NCBI GenBank assembly: GCA_943737045.1
Contig: CALSFV010000220.1
Coordinates: 620,001-684,000, forward strand
Direction of reading: 5' to 3'
Length of the DNA stretch: 64,000 nucleotides
DNA from: Parapristionchus giblindavisi
Taxonomy: Eukaryota; Nematoda; Chromadorea; Rhabditida; Diplogasteridae
In this document: positions 11,917 to 39,816 of the stretch, piece after piece
How positions within the stretch are numbered: the stretch's first letter is position 1
How the letters are laid out: each line of letters starts with the position of its first letter
Position numbers and translations under genes: made by a program
Notes under the pieces: generated by a model
What the model saw: the letters and a program-made list of their open reading frames with translations, nothing else
The model's database searches: none
What the model was told of the DNA's origin: nothing

Positions 11917-12037
11917 GAGAACCGTTGTTTAGCAAAGTTTGACTTTCTTAGATACAGTATGAATATCACAGTATTTTGGTGTATATTGTGTCATACTGTA
12001 TCTAAGAAAGTCAAACTTTTGCTAAACCACGGTTCTC
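11917..12037. mobile_element. 121-bp palindromic MITE / hairpin upstream of jhdm-1
   Basis: The left arm GAGAACCGTTGTTTAGCAAA continues through the GACTTTCTTAGATACAGTATGA words, and the complement follows after a ~28-bp loop, ending TAAACCACGGTTCTC. The arms are about 46 bp and nearly identical, so the transcript would fold into a stable hairpin. It sits 274 bp upstream of the demethylase ATG, inside the expected promoter/5' region. The outer flanks give no convincing target duplication. Confidence 0.75.
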
Positions 12038-12300
12038 TATGAAGTGAATTTGATCAAACGTGTGAGAAATTCAACACATTTTCCGTTTTTCAAGTAACAG
12101 TGCCCATTTTGTCGTCAATCTTTGTATTATATAATTTAGTAAGAGGTTTCTAAACACTATCTTATAACGTATCCTTTCCTAGCTTTCTCGAATCTTGCCG
12201 TTCGTTGTTTGTTCATTTATCGAATTACATTATTAATATATTAATGAGAATAGTTAAGGTTTCCGTGTAAGTTTATCCTAATTTTATTGATAATAAATGG

Positions 12301-12310
12301 TTTATTCAGT
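12301..12310 (+). promoter_or_regulatory. Probable spliced-leader acceptor for jhdm-1
   Basis: TTTATTCAG is followed by T and then the ATG at 12311, giving a 1-nt outron-derived leader. An AT-rich stretch (TTTTATTGATAATAAATGG) precedes it, as at nematode trans-splice sites. It also supports the chosen start codon. Confidence 0.6.
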
Positions 12311-28483
<16,173 letters not shown>

Positions 28484-29308
28484 TAAATGCAGGACGCTGA
28501 TATGGACCTTTTTCTTCCCTTCAATTTGTTCGAAGAATATTTTACTTATCAATTTGTTCTTTTTATTGATTTCATTTGTTGATGATTTTTGATAAATGTT
28601 CGTTATTGGATTTCAAATGATTAATGTGCCGGCAATCACCATTTTTTTTTGACAAATATCGATATTTCTACTTGCTGAAAAAAGCTTGAGTTCCTGGTTG
28701 TTATCCCTCGAGATGACTATACTTGTCTCCTTCCTCTCCGGGGTGGTTAAAAACGGAATGAGATTGAATTCTTTTGATCTTCCACTGAAACATAAACTGG
28801 TCGAGGTTTTCGTGATGACACTCCATCTGCAGGATCATCGAGGATGAAGATGAGAAGGAGGATGATTGATCGATAAAAGAGAGGAAGGAGAGGTAGATGA
28901 GGAGTGTGATCAAGCTATCAGAAAAATAATTGAGGAGATGAAGAGGGAAAATGTCAGATTGGTGTTTGATCTATAGCAGTCATGATTACATTTTGATTAA
29001 ATTATTCTATCCATTTGTTTTTAGCCATTTGTACATCAAATCTGAAAGACATCATTCATTATTTTTCTCGGGTTATGAAGATAAATAAAATATATTGATT
29101 GATTTCAAATGTATTGATTTTCAATCAATACTTCGAGATGACTCGGTTTCAAGGAATACGAGGATCTAGGATCTAGTTGGAGGAGTCGCCCATCTTTTTT
29201 ATACCGGTGAGATTATAGTTGAATGAGTGACATCTCTGAGAAACGAGAATGGAAGCGGGTAAGTGGAGATTCTAAAGAAGACAAGTTTTGCATTTGTGTG
29301 TACCTAAT
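28484..29308. other. 3' flank of jhdm-1; no gene seen
   Basis: AATAAA overlaps the stop codon (28482-28487) and further AT-rich poly(A)-signal-like words follow near 29083. No exon chain is visible. Confidence 0.45.
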
Positions 29309-29317
29309 GTGTATATG

Positions 29318-29835
29318 GGTGATAAGACGTTTCAGAAATTTCACTTCGGAAAAGGACACTTCAGAAACTAATTTTCAGAAAAGGACGTTTCAGAAATTTC
29401 GCTTCAGAAAATGCCTTTTCGGAAAATATTTTCCAGAAAAGGACGTTTCAGAAATTTTCATTTCAGAAATTCCAACTCAGAAAAGGACGTTTCAGAAATT
29501 GGCACTTCAGAAATGCCAACTCAGAAAAGGACGTTTCAGAAATTTTTTTCCAGAAATATCAACTCAGATTTCAAAAATTTTTCCCGTTGTAATTGATTTC
29601 AGTAGCATTCAATTACATCGGGAAAAATTTTCTGAAACGTCCTTTTCTGAGTTGATATTTCTGAAGTGCCCATTTCTGAAACGTCCTTTTCTGAGTTGTA
29701 ATTTCTGGAAAAAAATATCTGAAACGTCCTTTTCTGGAAAATCATATCTGAAGTGGAAATTCCTGAAACGTCCTTTTCTGAAGATTTTCTCAAATAGCAC
29801 TGTCTGAAGTGAAATTTCTGAAACGTCTTATCACC
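29318..29835. mobile_element. MULE-like foldback MITE with internal tandem array, 518 bp
   Basis: It starts GGTGATAAGACGTTTCAG and ends CTGAAACGTCTTATCACC. The exact 9-bp direct repeat GTGTATATG flanks it (29309-29317 and 29836-29844); 9-bp duplications are the hallmark of Mutator-like elements. Each arm is an irregular tandem array of AAAAGGACGTTTCAGAAATT-like units, in mirror orientation around 29590-29625. Long frames across it are repeat translations, not genes. Confidence 0.88.
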
Positions 29836-29868
29836 GTGTATATGATTAAAATGTAATTTTGTACCACG

Positions 29869-29990
29869 CCCTCTGAGAGAGAGGTAGCAAGCCCTTCCTC
29901 TTGGAGGTTTGTCTACCACTTTTTCCTTCTCGAAGTTTCTGATAGACAACCCTCTCAGAGAGAGGTAGCGAGCCCTTTCTCTCAGAGGTT
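29869..29990 (+). repeat. Two diverged ~40-bp direct repeats, ~81-bp apart
   Basis: CCTCTGAGAGAGAGGTAGCA and CCTCTCAGAGAGAGGTAGCG each begin a CCTCT...GAGGTT unit. Each unit is itself partly palindromic (CCTCT..AGAGG). Confidence 0.6.
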
Positions 29991-30683
29991 CTTATATTTT
30001 TATGATTGAGTTTTCGAAAAAGACAATTTAAAATTAAAATTAAATTATACATTTTGTATCTGATTAGGAATGATGAAGTGAAAGAGTATCAGTCTCTGTT
30101 ATGGTTTTTGACCTATGCATAATATTAGTAACAGTAATCTATTCGTTTGCTTGCAGACCGTAGGTGAGCGTAATATTTTTAATCGGCTTTAACATTGATC
30201 TTTGATCTTTTTGAGGGTGAAATTTATCTTTGCTCTTCAATTTGCGATCGTTGCTAGTTCAATCTAATCTTTTATTTTCGCTTCCTGATCTTTGATATTT
30301 GTCAATTTGAAAAATATCTTTGATCTTTGATCTTTCTCCTTCCTTTCAGATATCATTGTATGCACACACAATCGTCTCGTGCATCATCTTGACTCGATGG
30401 ACCTGAGTGGACTACGATGGATGGTGGTCGATGAGAGTTTTCGATTGTTTGAGAATATCGAGGGCGATGAGAGGTGCTTCAGGAGTCAGGTACGGTAGGG
30501 GACGGGTGGGATATGTATGGTAAGGGACGGTATACGGTACGTACGGTAGAGGACGGAATACGATAGGTACGCGTGGGGATACGGTAGTTTTTTTTGCTCT
30601 CGTGTGAGCCGACCTTGGAAAGACTCGGTTTTATTATCACAGTTATTAATAAACAGAAATTACTTGCTCAATGCCAGCAAAGC

Positions 30684-30811
30684 TTTAAAGGCACCCCGAG
30701 CTAATCTGAAACTCTCCGCTCTGACAATGAGAGAGCGTCTCGTGGACAAAGAAAGCGAGAGACGGTTGTCAGAGCAGAGAATTTCAAATGAGCTCGAGGC
30801 GTGCCTTTAAA
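30684..30811. mobile_element. 128-bp palindromic MITE with TTTAAA ends
   Basis: TTTAAAGGCACCCCGAGCTA at the left mirrors AGCTCGAGGCGTGCCTTTAAA at the right. Inner arms CTCTCCGCTCTGACAA and TTGTCAGAGCAGAGAAT follow. TTTAAA-flanked palindromic elements are known in nematodes; assignment to a named family needs a repeat library. Confidence 0.7.
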
Positions 30812-31571
30812 TGGTGCACTCGATGAATCGGGATTTCGTGGAGGTTGTAATGGCGCAGATGTTATTCGGCTTGAATGGGGTAGAGGAAATTCCGAATTAT
30901 TCATTAAAATTTATACATCAGTCAATATATTTGGACCAATGAATTATCGATTCTTCCTACCGATTATCGATTTCTTATCAGGTGCAACCCATGGGTGCGA
31001 TCTACACTCGTTATGATGCTTCTCCATCGTTGATATTTTTATGCCTCATCACTGTCGTACGCTCGTGGCTTGCACACTTCATCCATTTATTTATTTTATT
31101 GACTTTGCTTTCTTTTACGCACAATGATCTGATATTGCAAATGTTTGATATTTGGTCTTTGCAATTAGGGGAAATGATCTTTACTTTGTGATCTTTGATC
31201 TTCCCTAGGCTCTGATGCGTAGTCACAATTCGGTGCGGTTGTATGGCCTCTATCGGTTAATAAGTCCACAGTCGATGAAGACCTCGCTTGTGTCACGATG
31301 AGGAACGTACTGGTTACTGTAGAACGACTCAATGATGACTAGGTACGGTAGCTTTAGATTCAGGTATCCCAGTAGATGCAGAGTGCTTTATATTTCATGT
31401 CATTCATTTTTTTCAGTTTTATGTGGTGGTCATCGAGAGATCCAGAGACTTCTTCAGTCATCTTCATCCCCTCCCTCACCTCCACACTAGGTCGTCAGGT
31501 ACGATAGTTTTGGGTACGGGTTACAGTAGATCCTGTTACGGAAGATCATTGTCAGAGTAGGTTACTGTATT

Positions 31572-31660
31572 CATACATTTTCGCGCGCCCATAATGTGAG
31601 GGAGCACTTTTTGTCGGGAGTGTGTGAAACGAGAGATTGTGGGTGGGGCGAAAATGTATG
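31572..31660. mobile_element. Short MITE-A relative, 89 bp
   Basis: CATACATTTTCGCGCGCCC at the left and GGGCGAAAATGTATG at the right. The flanks ACTGTATT and TCTGTATT match at 7 of 8 bases, consistent with an ageing 8-bp duplication. Confidence 0.7.
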
Positions 31661-31799
31661 TCTGTATTATAGGATGTGGTTACGGTATATCATTATCGTA
31701 GTACTACTTTACAGTTGCACGCTTGCGCCAGATCCGACCGCACCCCCTTGAGCGTTAATGAGTACGAATGGAGAGAGGTCACGCGACTCTACCTCAGGT

Positions 31800-32550
31800 A
31801 AACTGTAGCGGTAGATACGGTATTTCGAAAATACGGTAGCTATATGTAATGTTAGCACAACGGTGTCTGAGAATCACAAGAGTGGGAGTATGAGACGATT
31901 CACGTTTGCTTCCGAAATATTGCAAAACGTTCTGCTCAGCTTAACAGTTACGTGTTTTATTATGAATGAAAAAAATGTTATTCTACACTACTATTAGAAC
32001 AATTGATTGAATCAACTAAAAACAATCGATAATGGATCCAGAATCACAATTATAGTATCTTCTATATGACAAATAGTCATACTGTCTATTTATTTAAAAA
32101 AAATAAACTAAATTAGTTGAGATAGGACCGTGCTGGAGACAAAGGAGTACGAGTAATCAGCGAAGAATAAAAACAAATCGAGTCTCTCGTAATGTTGGAA
32201 TAGCGACGAGCAAAAGAGCGAAAGTAGGAAAAGCGGTGGGATAGAAAATCTGACAAAAAATCGCAGACTGCACGTGAAAAAAAGTAAAACTAGGAGATAT
32301 GGGAGAGGAAGCGACCGCACGCACATGGAAACATAACAGGGAATGAACGAAGTTGCAATGATATAAGTAGGCGTATTACACACATTGGGTAGATTAATGG
32401 TTAAACCAGTGAATGGAAGGGGAGTGGGGGGACGTTAAAAAGTATAAACGGGGTACGGGAAATGGATTGACTGGTAAGATGGGTAAACGTGAGGAACGGG
32501 GAACTACTCGCTGTTCGACCGGATTCAGTAACAAGGACGAGGGCTACAGG
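31800..32550. other. No gene seen
   Basis: AT-rich DNA between the helicase fragment and the hAT element; no supported feature. Confidence 0.4.
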
Positions 32551-32558
32551 GTAATTAT

Positions 32559-33080
32559 CAGGGTTGTGCGGAAAATTTTCCGACCGGAAAATTTTTCCGG
32601 TTTTTCCGACCCTTTTCCGGAAAATTTTCCGGTCGGAAAATTTTCCGAAAAAATACCGGAAAACCGGAAAGAATTAAATGCTGTACAAACTAAAAAAATA
32701 CATATCAAAATCAAATTTTGACGATTTTTTAGTTATTTTTATATGACCGGTCATAGTTCTAACACCTAATGCACCAATAATGATGAACAATCACGTATAT
32801 AGCGTTGTTGTTCCTCATCGTGAACATTGAACTCCTAGGATTCTAAGCCTTAAAATGTGCATTCAATTGTTATTGTATTTCAGTTACTGTCATATCTCTT
32901 TCGATTATTTCTATACACGCTTTGATCGTTTTCGAAAGACATTGTTATATAAAACACAAGAAAATGCGTTTTGCAGAAAATTTTCCGGATTTTCCGATTT
33001 TTCCGGTTTTTTTCCGGTATTTTAGACCGGAAAAAAGTTTTCCGTAATTTTTTCCGAAATATATTTTCCGCACAACCCTG
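32559..33080. mobile_element. hAT non-autonomous element, 522 bp, CAGGGTTGTGCGG ends
   Basis: The ends are CAGGGTTGTGCGGAAAATTT and AAATATATTTTCCGCACAACCCTG (in part). The exact 8-bp duplication GTAATTAT flanks it (32551-32558 and 33081-33088). CAGGG termini and 8-bp duplications are typical of hAT elements. The interior near both ends is rich in TTTTCCGG/CCGGAAAA words, and no transposase is encoded. It lies about 400 bp past the stop of the transporter gene. Confidence 0.92.
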
Positions 33081-33279
33081 GTAATTATGCATTCTAGGTT
33101 GTGGGTAATACCAGACATGTTTGGGGGGGGGCATGGGTGGATGGATAACACGGACTAAGGATTATTAGTTAGTTGTGCTTCGACTCTAGTGAGAGTAGAA
33201 GAGGACACAAATAAAGAGCTACGATTCCTCGAATGAAACTACTAGATGGTTACGGTACCGCAAATATTGGGCCGGACGG

Positions 33280-33285
33280 TTTATT
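33280..33285 (-). terminator. Candidate poly(A) signal of the SLC13 gene
   Basis: AATAAA on the minus strand, about 195 bases after the stop codon. No other AATAAA is closer. It is not tied to a mapped 3' end. Confidence 0.35.
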
Positions 33286-33478
33286 GTTAGGACGAGGCTG
33301 TTTTGGATTATTTCGGGCCATGTTTACAGAAAGCTAATGAATTTAGTTCGATGGTTTATAAAAAGTATTACGTGAATGACGGATCTAGGCAGACAACAAG
33401 CACCTAAAGATATATGGCAAATGGGCAGTTACGGTTTTGGAACCGATAACCGATATGTTCTAACTTCCGTTATGGTTT

Positions 33479-36400
33479 TTAGTTAGCGGCACCGGCGATT
33501 ATGCCTATGGTCTCGTTCTGATTCATGGTGAGGATGTCGACAAGGAGTGAGGTTGCATTGCCAGCAAGAATCTCATTGTAGTTGGCCCATTCAGGGAAGA
33601 TGTGAAGATTGAAGAGTGGGAAGGCGACCAACCATCTACAAGTATTTTTTAATATATTAAATAGAATATAGTAAATATTAATCTTGCTCGACCATTCCTC
33701 CAAGTTTATCAATTCTGTATCAATCTTTTGTACAGGGTTTGTAATTTCTTAATAACTGACTTGGATATGTGAATATGTTTTTGCCATAAGTTTAGTGTGT
33801 TTCCATAAGAAAAAATTGTAACATACACATTAGCAAGATTGACGATGGTGCACCAGATAGTCACCATTACGCCAGAAACAGCCTGAGGTTAAATGCTATT
33901 AATATATTAAATTATTATTGTTTTATTGTTAAAATTTATTCCAAAAGGGGCGGAGTATGATTTTCAGACTGACCATATCCTTAACGTCAAGTACTCCCGA
34001 AGCGAATACGATAGCGTTTGGCGGAGTGGCAACCGGAAGAAGGAAGGCGTTACTGCACGACAGTGTCACAGGCAACATGAACAGGAGGGGATTGAGCTCG
34101 AGGGAACGAGCGAGTTCAGCTACGATGGGAATGAAGATAGATGCGACAACCTGAAATATTATGTTGTTAGATAAGTTCGAAAAAGGGAGTTGAAAGAGAT
34201 GATGGAAACGTGCCATGAGAACTTTGATAATTCTCACATTCATAATGTGTCCATTGTCCGAGAAGCTGTTGTTGTGATATCAGTATTTTTGTTTAAATTA
34301 AAAAAGTGTTAAAGAACTTCATACACCCTAATAGGTTAAAGATCAAAGATTAAAAGAACTAACCGTATTACTGCAGATGTTGGTGAGCATAACAGTGATG
34401 ATGACACAAATGGTGACGGCGATCACGGTGGGCAGTTCTCCGAGATGTTTCATGATCTCACCAATGGCAAGAGAGAGCTGACTCTCCTGAAAACTTTCAC
34501 GATAAGTTATTTTATCGAACTAAGTTCATCCCAACAATTATTGTGGCGTTGAAACGGAAAGTGGTAAAAGATAAGACAAGGATAAGTATTGCGGGATAAC
34601 ATAAAATTTTGAAATAAGCAACGAAATTCAAATGTGAACCCTCATACTCCTTTTACCTTTACTCCAGCAGCGAGAGCGAATCCTCCTCCGAGAAGCAACA
34701 CGACTGACCATGGGAAGTTGGCTTGGATAGTAGCCCAGTCAAGAAGTCCACGATCCATATCACATGCACCTAAAATATAGAAAATTAAGACAAAAATAAA
34801 ATTAACGATCAATCTTACGTTTCGGCCACTTTTCTGGAAGAATGAATAGAACGATAACGATGAATATGGCGCTCGTGGCGTCGGTAACGTATCTAAATAG
34901 ATTCAATTATACAGCTGCTCTGTAATTGCAAGCAGTTTATAGCGACAAAAGAGATCGTTGTAAAAAATCGATTAACACTTTTTTATGTTCCTCGTTTCAA
35001 GTAGAGTATATTAGTGAATTTTCACCTTCTGATACCCATTTTGTTTTATTCTCGTTTTCTGATAAAATGGTAAATAAATAAATAAATAACCCCTTCTTGA
35101 AGTAGACTTGCAGGCCTGCAATGATTTTCGGATCACGGAACATCCAGAAGAAGAGAAGAACCAAGAAGCAGACTGTGACTGAACACTCAGCGAACGACAC
35201 ACGAGGAAGACGATTGTACTTCTCCTGAAGATAACAAATATCAGAGATCAAAGATCAATCATTGTGTACCTTGAGCTTGATCGTAACGGTAGTCGATCCA
35301 GTAGGGGCATCGCTCAGGAATATGACACAGATAATGACCCAACATCCGATGAGATTCACTACGGAATGACCGAAGGAGAAAAGGATCCATGAGAGGAAAT
35401 TGATGCCTGTGTCAGCGCCAGGGAAGATTCTGGAAAAATCAAAGATGAAAGATCAAAGATCAAAAATAAGAATCAGAAATCAATAGTAGAAATATTAAAG
35501 ATCAACGAACAGATGGAATGATATTCAGAAATTAAAGGAAGAGATAAGAGAAAATAAACGTATGATACAGAGAGTCTTCGTTCTTAGGATCAAAGATCAA
35601 AGATCAAAATTACTTCTCTAATTGTCCAATAAGAACGAGATTTGATGCAGTTCCGGTGATCGTCGCTGCTCCTCCAATGTTAGCTGCGAAGCACACAGAT
35701 AATAACATTCCCTTGGCCATCTTGAGTTCTCTCGGTGAGTACTTCTTACAAATGTCTCTGAATATGATAAAAATTTATTTTTAATTAAAAAAATCTCTGT
35801 TTCTGTAATAATCTGCACGAAATTTACGAAAAGAACAAACATCTTTTTTCAACATCTTCTTTTCCTTTCGCAACTTTTGAACGCAAAATCAGATTGACAC
35901 AAAAAATATTCCATTGCATGCTGATACACATTCCTGTTCATTTGTCTAAACTAAAAGCGGATTAGGCCCAACACCGGGGAGGCATCGGATAACCACACAG
36001 GATCAATTAACATGCCAACATAGGAGGTTAAAAAAATTAGTGTGAGGGTTAGCCACATTCAAAGCATGGGTTAGATGATAACACAAGGAATCTGTTACCG
36101 GTACCTGAATGCTAGAAGTTCTTGGTCGTCAATGGGGCGAGTCATCACATGATGATTCTCGCCCTCTGCAGGGAATGGAATGAGATGGTGAGAGACAGCA
36201 GCGAGTTCCTCTCCTTCTTCTCCTGTTCTCAGAGGAATCCTCTCCAGACTACAGTTGTTCTTTTCCATATGCTCCACAAGAGCACTCTTTGATTCCGATT
36301 CAATGATGAACTTTCCTCCTTCGATGTCTTGCCTGGAACTCTTTCGTGCTAGTGAAACCTAATAAGATCACTGATCTAATTAACTGCCATCACCATCCAA

Positions 36401-39400
36401 AAATATGGATATTTTCTATGCTATTAAAGCGGACATCGAATATTACGAGAAAACGGACAATAAGACGAATTTAGATTGATGTGTGCTCTGTGAGAGCGAT
36501 TAAAATGGAGTCTTGTAGACGGAAAACAGAGAGTGAGGTTAGGCTTTGTGCTGTTTTTCTGGAAATTATTCGGTTTCTTAACTAGCCTATCTATACGCTA
36601 CGTAGCTATGGTCTAAAGGTCTACAAACGAAATAGACAATGTACGTTTTCATCCAAAAATATAGCTATTGGATCTACCACATTTTCATCAAAGAGTAGTA
36701 ACGAAGACTCACTTTGCAGTCTGGGCGGCAATGATTGCAAGAGGATCATTGGCCATGGAAAGACGACGTCCTTCGATTGATCTACAATAATATCATTTAT
36801 ATATTCACGATGATTGGAAAGAATGTAGATCAACGTTGTGACATGATCAAGCATCTTCACAGCATCTCATTTCTTACATTTTCGGTCTAACACAGGATTT
36901 TTATATAGCAGATTGAATTTCGAAATATGTCGAAAAATTGTATTTTTTTGCTCAAATTATAATATTTCGCATATGAATAGCGACTGCTGTTCTTCATCAG
37001 TAAGCTAATCTATTTTATACCAACCACATATACCTACCTTCTTCTCGATGCTATGCTCTGTCTATTCGTTAACGAAGCCATCTCTCCGTGTCGTTGATTA
37101 TCAACGAGTTCAGAGATCACAGACTGAACGATGGGGACCATAAGTGCGGCTGTAGCTGTGTTCGAAATCCACATACTGAAGATGGAATTATATATGAAAA
37201 TAGGTTGATAATGAAGATGATATCAACGATTGATAAGATCAAAGGCATTGCACAAAGTGTATGCTCTTTGTGAGATCCAACCAACTTTTATTATTTAATT
37301 TTTCCCCGGAATTGAATGAGGAAAGGTTCTCATTAGACATCCAATCTCTTATACATTCAAGACTCAGAATTCGAATGGGAAGGATTAATCACATCATCGC
37401 TTCCATTTCTGTCATTTCTCTTCTTCCATTTCTTTCTCACTGTCCAGTCTCCTTCTTCATCTCTATCTTCTACCCCATCATCTTCCCTCTCTGTTCAATT
37501 CATTTTCCATCTTACCCTTTTCTCATATAAGCTTACACACCCCCATGATTCCTCAAGCTTTTTGTCCCTGAGTTCAGTTTCTCTCTCAAGTCTCCCTTCG
37601 TGGAAAAAATTGAACATGAGAGGCGAACAATTTACAGGGTGAATTAACTTGATTCGGATTAATTAAAATGCCTTTGTCAACGATCTATTCAGCTACGTGA
37701 TGCACTATTCTATTCGCTTATATGATAAAATCATGAAAGGAATAAGTGAAATTCAGTCTGTTTCATATGTCAATGTTGGTGCCCAAATTAATCGACTCTT
37801 AATGTTTTTTTTAATGTTTTTCATATTCGGACTATTACCAAAGTATAAAATACGAAATGATTACGATTTGGGTACCTTGATAATATAATACATTAAGATA
37901 TTCTCGATTATGAAGTCCGTGATATTCATAATATTACCAGGATAACCGGAGTAACTCTCACGCGCACGCATTAATCACTTGGTTACTAATTCCACTATAG
38001 AAAACTTATTCGTGACTAGAGTGAGATTATTCGGAGATGAGAAAAGATTGGTAAAAAGAAGTTTTGAAATAGAATTATCATCAAAAATATTCGTGAATTC
38101 TATACAATTATGAAGTCACATGCCAAAACATATAAATATTAAAAGCATATAAATACCTCAAGAACGCAGTGACGGTCATGAATCCGAGCATGATCCTCAA
38201 ATATATTGCTATGGTTATGCGAATATTATGATATTTATGTTAACCTATACTTGTTGAAACACAGTACGTACGATAAATTAGTATGAAGAATGTTACCAGC
38301 GAGGATTTGATCCAGTGATACTGAGTACTTTGAGGGCAACTCTTGTGTGGAGATTGGATTTCTCTACTGCTACAGCGACCATGAGACCACCGACGAACAG
38401 GAATCCCGTATCCTGTATTATTTTAATTTATTCTTTTACTATTTTTATTGTTTTCATGATTGTTTCTATTCATTCGCCTCGCTTACCTTGAATTTGGCTC
38501 ATACATTTATATACTTGGTTTTTTTTATTATTGTAAATTGTTACTATCCGAATTCTTCCAGTAAATTAGCGGGTTAAAAAAATTTACAAACCGGAAGATA
38601 TGTCTTGGCAACAGCCTCCGACTTCATGATGCCAAAACAGGGAAAGAGTACCTGAATGGAAAATATCTATTATTATCAGAAGACCCAGTCTAACTGGAAA
38701 CAGTTCACGTGGCAAAAGTTGATAGTTTCAAATTAGAACATGACCTAAGACACCTGAACAAAATTTCAATTCCAATCAGTGCTTACCATTGGCAACAAGG
38801 CAGTGATAGCAAGAGGAAGAGATTCGAAGACCCATAGGACACCCATAACGATCACCACGTATAGACATTTGAATTTAGTCTGAAATTATCATTATTAAAT
38901 TTTTCCTTTTTATCATATTCGGTTTAAAAAAACATATTAATAAAACGTATAGATTTTATTCGCATTAGTGAAGTTCAAATAAATGATCTTTGACCTTTGT
39001 CATCTATAGTTAGCTTAAAATAGTTTAGTATCTGTTTTTTTGCATTTAGAAGGGTTTCAGGTCGTTACTGACCTAATAGGAGCAGTGAATGCAGCTTTTA
39101 GGGAAGTATAGTAGAGAAAGTTAAGAGCGTTAGAGGAAAAGAGAGAAAGAGAGAGGATAATTGAAGAAGAATGATTAGATTGGGCAAAGACAGAGAGAGA
39201 TCCATTTCGGTTGGGATAAACCATTGAACTCGATACATTAACTACTATGTATATAAACATAATTGTTATATTGGAAATCATGACCCGAATAGCTGGTCTT
39301 CTAACAGTATATGGAATACAGGGTCTCTATGGCAGGAAGTATTTTATGCGTGAATCAGATTCATCATAGGGGAGCTCTTTCGCAAACGATTCATTGCCCT

Positions 39401-39793
39401 TTCGCAGTGGCCATCATGTGAAGGGGAATCATCATTATCGTTCACTACTTTGTATGAACACTCACGTGTAATTCATGTCCCGAAAGATTTTTTTCAAAAT
39501 GTAATAAAATATTTAAAATAAATAATGACCTCATTAATCTCGTCGATGGCAAGCAATGGAGTGGCTAGGATGAACGATCCGAAGATGGTCAAGAACTTGC
39601 GATGATCTTCATACCAGTTCCTATGCGTTGTTAATATTTTTGTGGGCCCAATAATAAATAAACATTATTTTACAACGACCAAAGTAATGCGAAAAAGTAA
39701 ATTTATAAATTATTCCGAAGTATTTAATATAGGATGAATAAAAATTGCTCACTTGGCCCTCTTGATCGGCCCCGGTAGTTTGAAGCACCCCAT
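33479..39793 (-). CDS. SLC13 Na+/dicarboxylate-citrate cotransporter (NaDC/INDY type), 18 exons, ~677 aa
   Basis: Predicted plasma-membrane Na+-coupled importer of di/tricarboxylates, in the family of C. elegans nac genes and INDY. Exons 5' to 3': 39753-39793, 39530-39620, 38787-38879, 38592-38651, 38297-38412, 38157-38195, 37038-37175, 36718-36781, 36105-36358, 35614-35757, 35270-35429, 35091-35224, 34819-34892, 34657-34769, 34364-34486, 33974-34150, 33827-33882, 33479-33635. Family landmarks in order: [28 protein letters not shown] (first SNT motif, 151-153), [20 protein letters not shown] (about 323-341), [17 protein letters not shown] (second SNT, 546-548), and [17 protein letters not shown], the sodium:sulfate-symporter signature. 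Multiple hydrophobic segments are present. The exon 8/9 join is the weak point: keeping frame needs a GC donor (CAGACT|GCAAAG) or an unseen micro-exon, because the nearby GTGAGT donor shifts frame. Start is chosen at the first ATG after an acceptor-like TTGTTCAG. Confidence 0.9.
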
Positions 39794-39808
39794 CGCCAAC
39801 GACAGTCA

Positions 39809-39816
39809 CTGAACAA
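39809..39816 (-). promoter_or_regulatory. Probable spliced-leader acceptor for the SLC13 gene
   Basis: TTGTTCAG on the minus strand, 15 bases before the ATG, with no good donor immediately upstream. Confidence 0.5.

Larger units (their letters stand above)
30350..31797 (+). pseudogene. DEAD-box helicase-like gene fragment (decayed)
   Basis: The first block (30350-30489), preceded by TTTCAG and ended by GTACGG, encodes DIIVCTHNRLVHHLDSMDLS and then GLRWMVVDESFRLFENIEGD. This matches the motif Ib to motif II region of DEAD-box RNA helicases (D(I/V)VV.TPGRLVDHL...L..L++LV+DEADR). Both signature motifs are broken: TPGR reads THNR and DEAD reads DESF. A putative 7-base upstream exon, ACCGTAG (30157-30163), joins in phase. 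Further exon-like blocks with acceptor and donor signals lie at 31208-31342, 31417-31498 and 31715-31797, but I cannot assign motifs and the first carries a stop. The ATP-binding motifs and the C-terminal helicase lobe are not recognisable. The closest family may be DDX51/DBP6-like, which is a guess. Confidence 0.45.

Noticed and set aside
29223..29949. Repetitive frames rich in QKRTFQKF/EKDVSE words
   Set aside because: Translations of the tandem array inside the MULE-like element; all six frames repeat similarly.
33926..34243. Plus-strand frame overlapping 33974-34150
   Set aside because: Antisense shadow of the SLC13 exon that carries the ATPPNAIVF signature.
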